The notes under the pieces: model-generated | What the model saw: only the letters and a program-made list of their open reading frames with translations | The model's database searches: none | What the model was told of the DNA's origin: nothing | Made by a program: the position numbers and the translations under genes | Source of the DNA: Opitutia bacterium | Lineage (GTDB): Bacteria > Verrucomicrobiota > Verrucomicrobiae > Opitutales > UBA953 | Direction of reading: 5' to 3' | NCBI GenBank assembly: GCA_947488485.1 | Contig: CANKZO010000094.1 | Coordinates: 1 to 8,287, forward strand | Length of the DNA stretch: 8,287 nt | Shown here: in pieces, positions 6,783-8,287 of the stretch | Position numbering within the stretch: the stretch's first letter is position 1 | Layout: every line of letters starts with the position of its first letter

Positions 6783-7436
6783 TCAGGCGGAGCGCGCCGC
6801 GACGAGGCGGGCGATGGCGGCGATGAGCAGGCGCGCGACGGCGGCCTTGGAGGCCGGACCGATTACTTCACGGTAACCATTCCGACCGAGGAGGATGAGT
6901 TTGTTCTCGTCGGAACCGAAGGCGCCCTCGGGGCCGGAGACGGAGTTGGCGGCGATCAGGTCGAGCCCTTTGCGCTCGAGCTTATCAAGGGCGTGGGCCT
7001 CGACGTTCTCGGTCTCGGCGGCGAAGCCCACCAGGAACTGGTCGGTGCGGCGTTCTTCGGCGAGGGCCGAGACGATGTCCGGCACCGGCTCGAGTTCGAC
7101 CGTCATCCCCTGCCCGTCCTTCTTGAGCTTCTGCGGGGCGGTCGCCTTCGGGCGCCAGTCGCTGACGGCGGCCGTCATGATCAGGACGTCACAGGGACCG
7201 AACAAGGCGTCGGCCTGGCGATGCATCTCGGCGGCCGTCACGACCGGGTAGACCATCACGCCGGCGGGTTCCGGCAAGGAGACCGGACCGGCGACCAGGT
7301 CGACCGACCAGCCGGCTTCCTTCGCGGCCACGGCCAAGGCGAAGCCCATCTTGCCCGTCGACGGGTTGCTGATGAAGCGTACCGGATCGAAGAACTCGCG
7401 CGTAGGACCGGCGGTGATGAGGCAGCGGAGGGACAA
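6783..7436 (-). CDS. coaB: Stand-alone phosphopantothenate-cysteine ligase (CoaB)
   Basis: CoaB joins cysteine to 4'-phosphopantothenate in coenzyme A synthesis, activating the substrate with CTP in most bacteria. The 217 residues match the C-terminal half of the usual bifunctional CoaBC. Seen are ITAGPTRE (7-14), [15 protein letters not shown] (17-31), the substrate loop AAVSDWRP (89-96) followed by KLKK (103-106), GFAAETEN (137-144) and [17 protein letters not shown] (164-180). No CoaC flavodoxin-like decarboxylase half (family motif PASANT) precedes it, because a stop codon lies 9 codons upstream (7464-7466) and the DNA beyond is non-coding repeat. The only plausible start is TTG at 7436, since there is no ATG or GTG between the upstream stop and residue 30. 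There is no Shine-Dalgarno sequence. The family's N-terminal strand begins right there, so the protein is probably complete. coaC must be elsewhere or fused differently. Confidence 0.92.
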   Translation of the reverse strand: MSLRCLITAGPTREFFDPVRFISNPSTGKMGFALAVAAKEAGWSVDLVAGPVSLPEPAGVMVYPVVTAAEMHRQADALFGPCDVLIMTAAVSDWRPKATAPQKLKKDGQGMTVELEPVPDIVSALAEERRTDQFLVGFAAETENVEAHALDKLERKGLDLIAANSVSGPEGAFGSDENKLILLGRNGYREVIGPASKAAVARLLIAAIARLVAARSA

Positions 7437-7445
7437 GGGGCGAAA

Positions 7446-7480
7446 GCGGTTGGGGGACGGCGGTTAGCGGTTGGCGGTTA
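7446..7480. repeat. Heptanucleotide tandem array, five units, just upstream of coaB
   Basis: Five consecutive 7-mers are GCGGTTG, GGGGACG, GCGGTTA, GCGGTTG and GCGGTTA. Four share the core GCGGTT and the second is divergent. The array ends 9 nt from the coaB TTG start codon and would be in the coaB leader or promoter. A unit length not divisible by three means gain or loss of units would shift spacing, not keep frame. Confidence 0.8.
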
Positions 7481-7531
7481 GGCCAAACACTGGGGATACC
7501 TTGGCGGAGGACGGGGGCGGAAACAATAGCG

Positions 7532-7560
7532 AAGGGGTAGGGGTAGGGATAGGGGTAGGA
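7532..7560. repeat. Left arm of inverted hexamer array (GGGGTA type), G-quadruplex motif on plus strand
   Basis: GGGGTA units start at 7534, 7540 and 7552, with a variant GGGATA at 7546. The four G tracts of 3-4 with 2-3-nt loops fit the canonical G-quadruplex pattern on the plus strand. The arm is the reverse complement of 7711-7739 at 26 of 29 positions. Confidence 0.85.
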
Positions 7561-7575
7561 ATGGGCCGTCACAAA

Positions 7576-7592
7576 GGGAGACCGGAAACCGG
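7576..7592. repeat. Inner inverted repeat, left 17-mer
   Basis: GGGAGACCGGAAACCGG matches the reverse complement of 7631-7647 at 15 of 17 positions. The two differences are a swap of G and A between the two AxACCGG heptamer words. The arms can form a stem with a 38-nt loop. Confidence 0.8.
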
Positions 7593-7630
7593 GAAGGATC
7601 CTGCGGATATTAATGCCCCCAGCTAACCAT

Positions 7631-7647
7631 CCGGTCTCCGGTTTCCC
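7631..7647. repeat. Inner inverted repeat, right 17-mer
   Basis: CCGGTCTCCGGTTTCCC is the partner of 7576-7592, and one more A-T pair (7575/7648) extends the stem. The loop between the two arms contains the only AT-rich word of the region. Confidence 0.8.
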
Positions 7648-7672
7648 TCTGAGCAATGCGCCCGCCACCTGC

Positions 7673-7702
7673 CCACCCGAGGCCGCCACCCGCCACCTGA
7701 AA
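7673..7702. repeat. Second copy of the 30-bp dispersed intergenic repeat
   Basis: The segment is identical over 30 bases to 1343-1372, and related words (CCCGCCACC) continue leftward to 7661. The copies sit in unrelated spacers about 6.3 kb apart in the same orientation. The word content is GCCACCC and GCCACCT heptamers around GAGGCC. Confidence 0.85.
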
Positions 7703-7710
7703 TTTCCATC

Positions 7711-7739
7711 TCCTACCCCTGCCCCAACCCCTACCCCTT
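7711..7739. repeat. Right arm of inverted hexamer array; G-quadruplex motif on minus strand
   Basis: On the minus strand it reads as four hexamers, GGGGTA, GGGGTT, GGGGCA and GGGGTA, followed by GGA, giving four tracts of four G. It ends 33 nt before the rdgB ATG. It mirrors 7532-7560, so each divergent gene has the G-rich strand as its template strand. Confidence 0.85.
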
Positions 7740-7772
7740 GCTTTATTTCCTGCGGCCTCTCACATTCCCGCC

Positions 7773-8287
7773 ATGGAAATCTTTCTGGCGACGGGCAATG
7801 CGCATAAGGCCGAGGAATTCGGCCGGATGTTCGCCAAGGCGCGGCTCGACGTGCGCGTGCGCTCGGCCAAGGACCTCGGTGGCATGCCGTATGTCGAAGA
7901 GATCTCCGGCACCTTCAACGGCAACTGCCGCCTGAAGGCCGAAGCCCTGCGCGCGATCGCGCCCCGCAAGGCCTGGGTGCTCGCGGATGATAGCGGCCTA
8001 TGCTGCGACGCGTTACAGGGCGGACCGGGCGTCGACTCCGCGGTCTACGCCGGCTTGGGCGCGACCGATGCGCAGAACCGCACGAAGCTCCTCGAAGCCA
8101 TGAAGAAGGCCCCGCCCCACAAACGCGGCGCGCGCTTCGAATGCCACCTCGTCCTCCTCGGACCCAATCAGGAAGTCGGCAAGTTCGTCGGCCAGTGCTG
8201 GGGCAAGATCCTCGAAGCCGAGGTCGGCACCGAAGGCTTCGGTTACGATTCGCTCTTCGTGCCCGCCAACGAAGAACGCACCTTCGG
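7773..8287 (+). CDS. rdgB: XTP/dITP diphosphatase (RdgB/HAM1 family), 3' end outside window
   Basis: This enzyme hydrolyses non-canonical purine nucleotides (dITP, XTP, ITP) to monophosphate and pyrophosphate, keeping them out of DNA and RNA. The frame is open to the window edge, giving about 171 of the usual ~200 residues. Motifs seen are the N-terminal nucleotide-binding LATGNAHKAEEF (5-16), TFNGNCRLKAEAL (47-59), the metal/catalytic ADDSGLCCDALQGGPGVDSA (71-90), then VYAG (91-94), RFECHLVLLGP (121-131) and EGFGYDSLFVP (154-164). These mark the family clearly. Oddities: the common SARYAG is SAVYAG (V91 for R), and GFGYDP is GFGYDS. The ATG at 7773 starts exactly on the family's first strand, and no Shine-Dalgarno sequence precedes it. 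It is divergent from coaB across a repeat-rich spacer. Confidence 0.95.
   Translation, partial: MEIFLATGNAHKAEEFGRMFAKARLDVRVRSAKDLGGMPYVEEISGTFNGNCRLKAEALRAIAPRKAWVLADDSGLCCDALQGGPGVDSAVYAGLGATDAQNRTKLLEAMKKAPPHKRGARFECHLVLLGPNQEVGKFVGQCWGKILEAEVGTEGFGYDSLFVPANEERTF

Larger units (their letters stand above)
7437..7772. other. 336-bp divergent intergenic region (coaB / rdgB) made of short inverted and tandem repeats
   Basis: No credible gene lies here. Short open frames exist but lack family motifs and run through repeats. The region must carry both divergent promoters, but I find no convincing -35/-10 pair. The only AT-rich spot, around 7607-7614 (GATATTAA), lies in the loop between the inner inverted repeats. 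From left to right it holds a heptamer array (7446-7480), a G-rich hexamer array (7532-7560), a pair of inverted 17-mers (7576-7592 and 7631-7647), a 30-bp dispersed repeat (7673-7702) and a C-rich hexamer array (7711-7739). Bases 7481-7531 contain nothing I can identify. Confidence 0.8.

Noticed and set aside
7189..7689. 166-codon minus-strand frame crossing the repeat spacer into coaB
   Set aside because: It runs through hexamer repeats, giving a PYPYPYPYP stretch, in a different frame from coaB and has no family motif. It is a repeat artefact.
7437..7772. CRISPR array or attachment site in the repeat-rich spacer
   Set aside because: Repeats are 6-7 nt words or inverted pairs without regular spacers, and there is no cas gene, integrase or tRNA nearby.

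Overview
The window is GC-rich bacterial chromosome holding eight protein genes, two of them cut by the window edges. All are housekeeping or conserved accessory genes. I see no phage, plasmid, transposon, CRISPR, tRNA or rRNA signature. The gene content, GC-rich codons, a small secreted discoidin-like protein, and start codons without Shine-Dalgarno sequences would fit a member of the Verrucomicrobiota (Opitutae-like) or a neighbouring phylum. That placement is a guess from general impression, not from a marker gene.

Layout. The plus-strand 3' part of gpmI (cofactor-independent phosphoglycerate mutase, glycolysis) occupies 1-1233. It converges on a leftward block of six genes. In transcription order from right to left these are coaB (7436-6783), a soluble PAS/histidine kinase (6780-5611), a secreted discoidin-domain protein (5573-4926), ispH (4878-4006), lemA (3897-3286) and an M48 zinc metalloprotease (3269-1404). 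The gaps are 2, 37, 47, 108 and 16 nt, so the block could be one operon or two, with the most likely break in the 108-nt gap before lemA. At the right edge rdgB (XTP/dITP diphosphatase) starts at 7773 on the plus strand, divergent from coaB, and runs off the window.

How the genes relate. ispH (isoprenoid precursors), coaB (coenzyme A), gpmI and rdgB (nucleotide pool cleaning) are unrelated core metabolic functions. LemA plus M48 protease is a well-known membrane pair whose exact role is unclear. The histidine kinase is translationally close-coupled to coaB, but no response regulator lies nearby.

The unusual material is in the two intergenic regions that hold repeats. The 170-bp gpmI/M48 convergent spacer and the 336-bp coaB/rdgB divergent spacer are both built from short GC-rich 6-7-nt tandem words arranged as inverted repeats. 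They share a 30-bp identical segment (1343-1372 and 7673-7702). The divergent spacer also has two mirror-image G-quadruplex-type hexamer arrays, a near-palindromic inner repeat pair, and a five-unit heptamer array 9 nt upstream of a TTG start codon. This looks like an interspersed, possibly hypervariable, intergenic repeat family and is the best candidate for something undescribed here.
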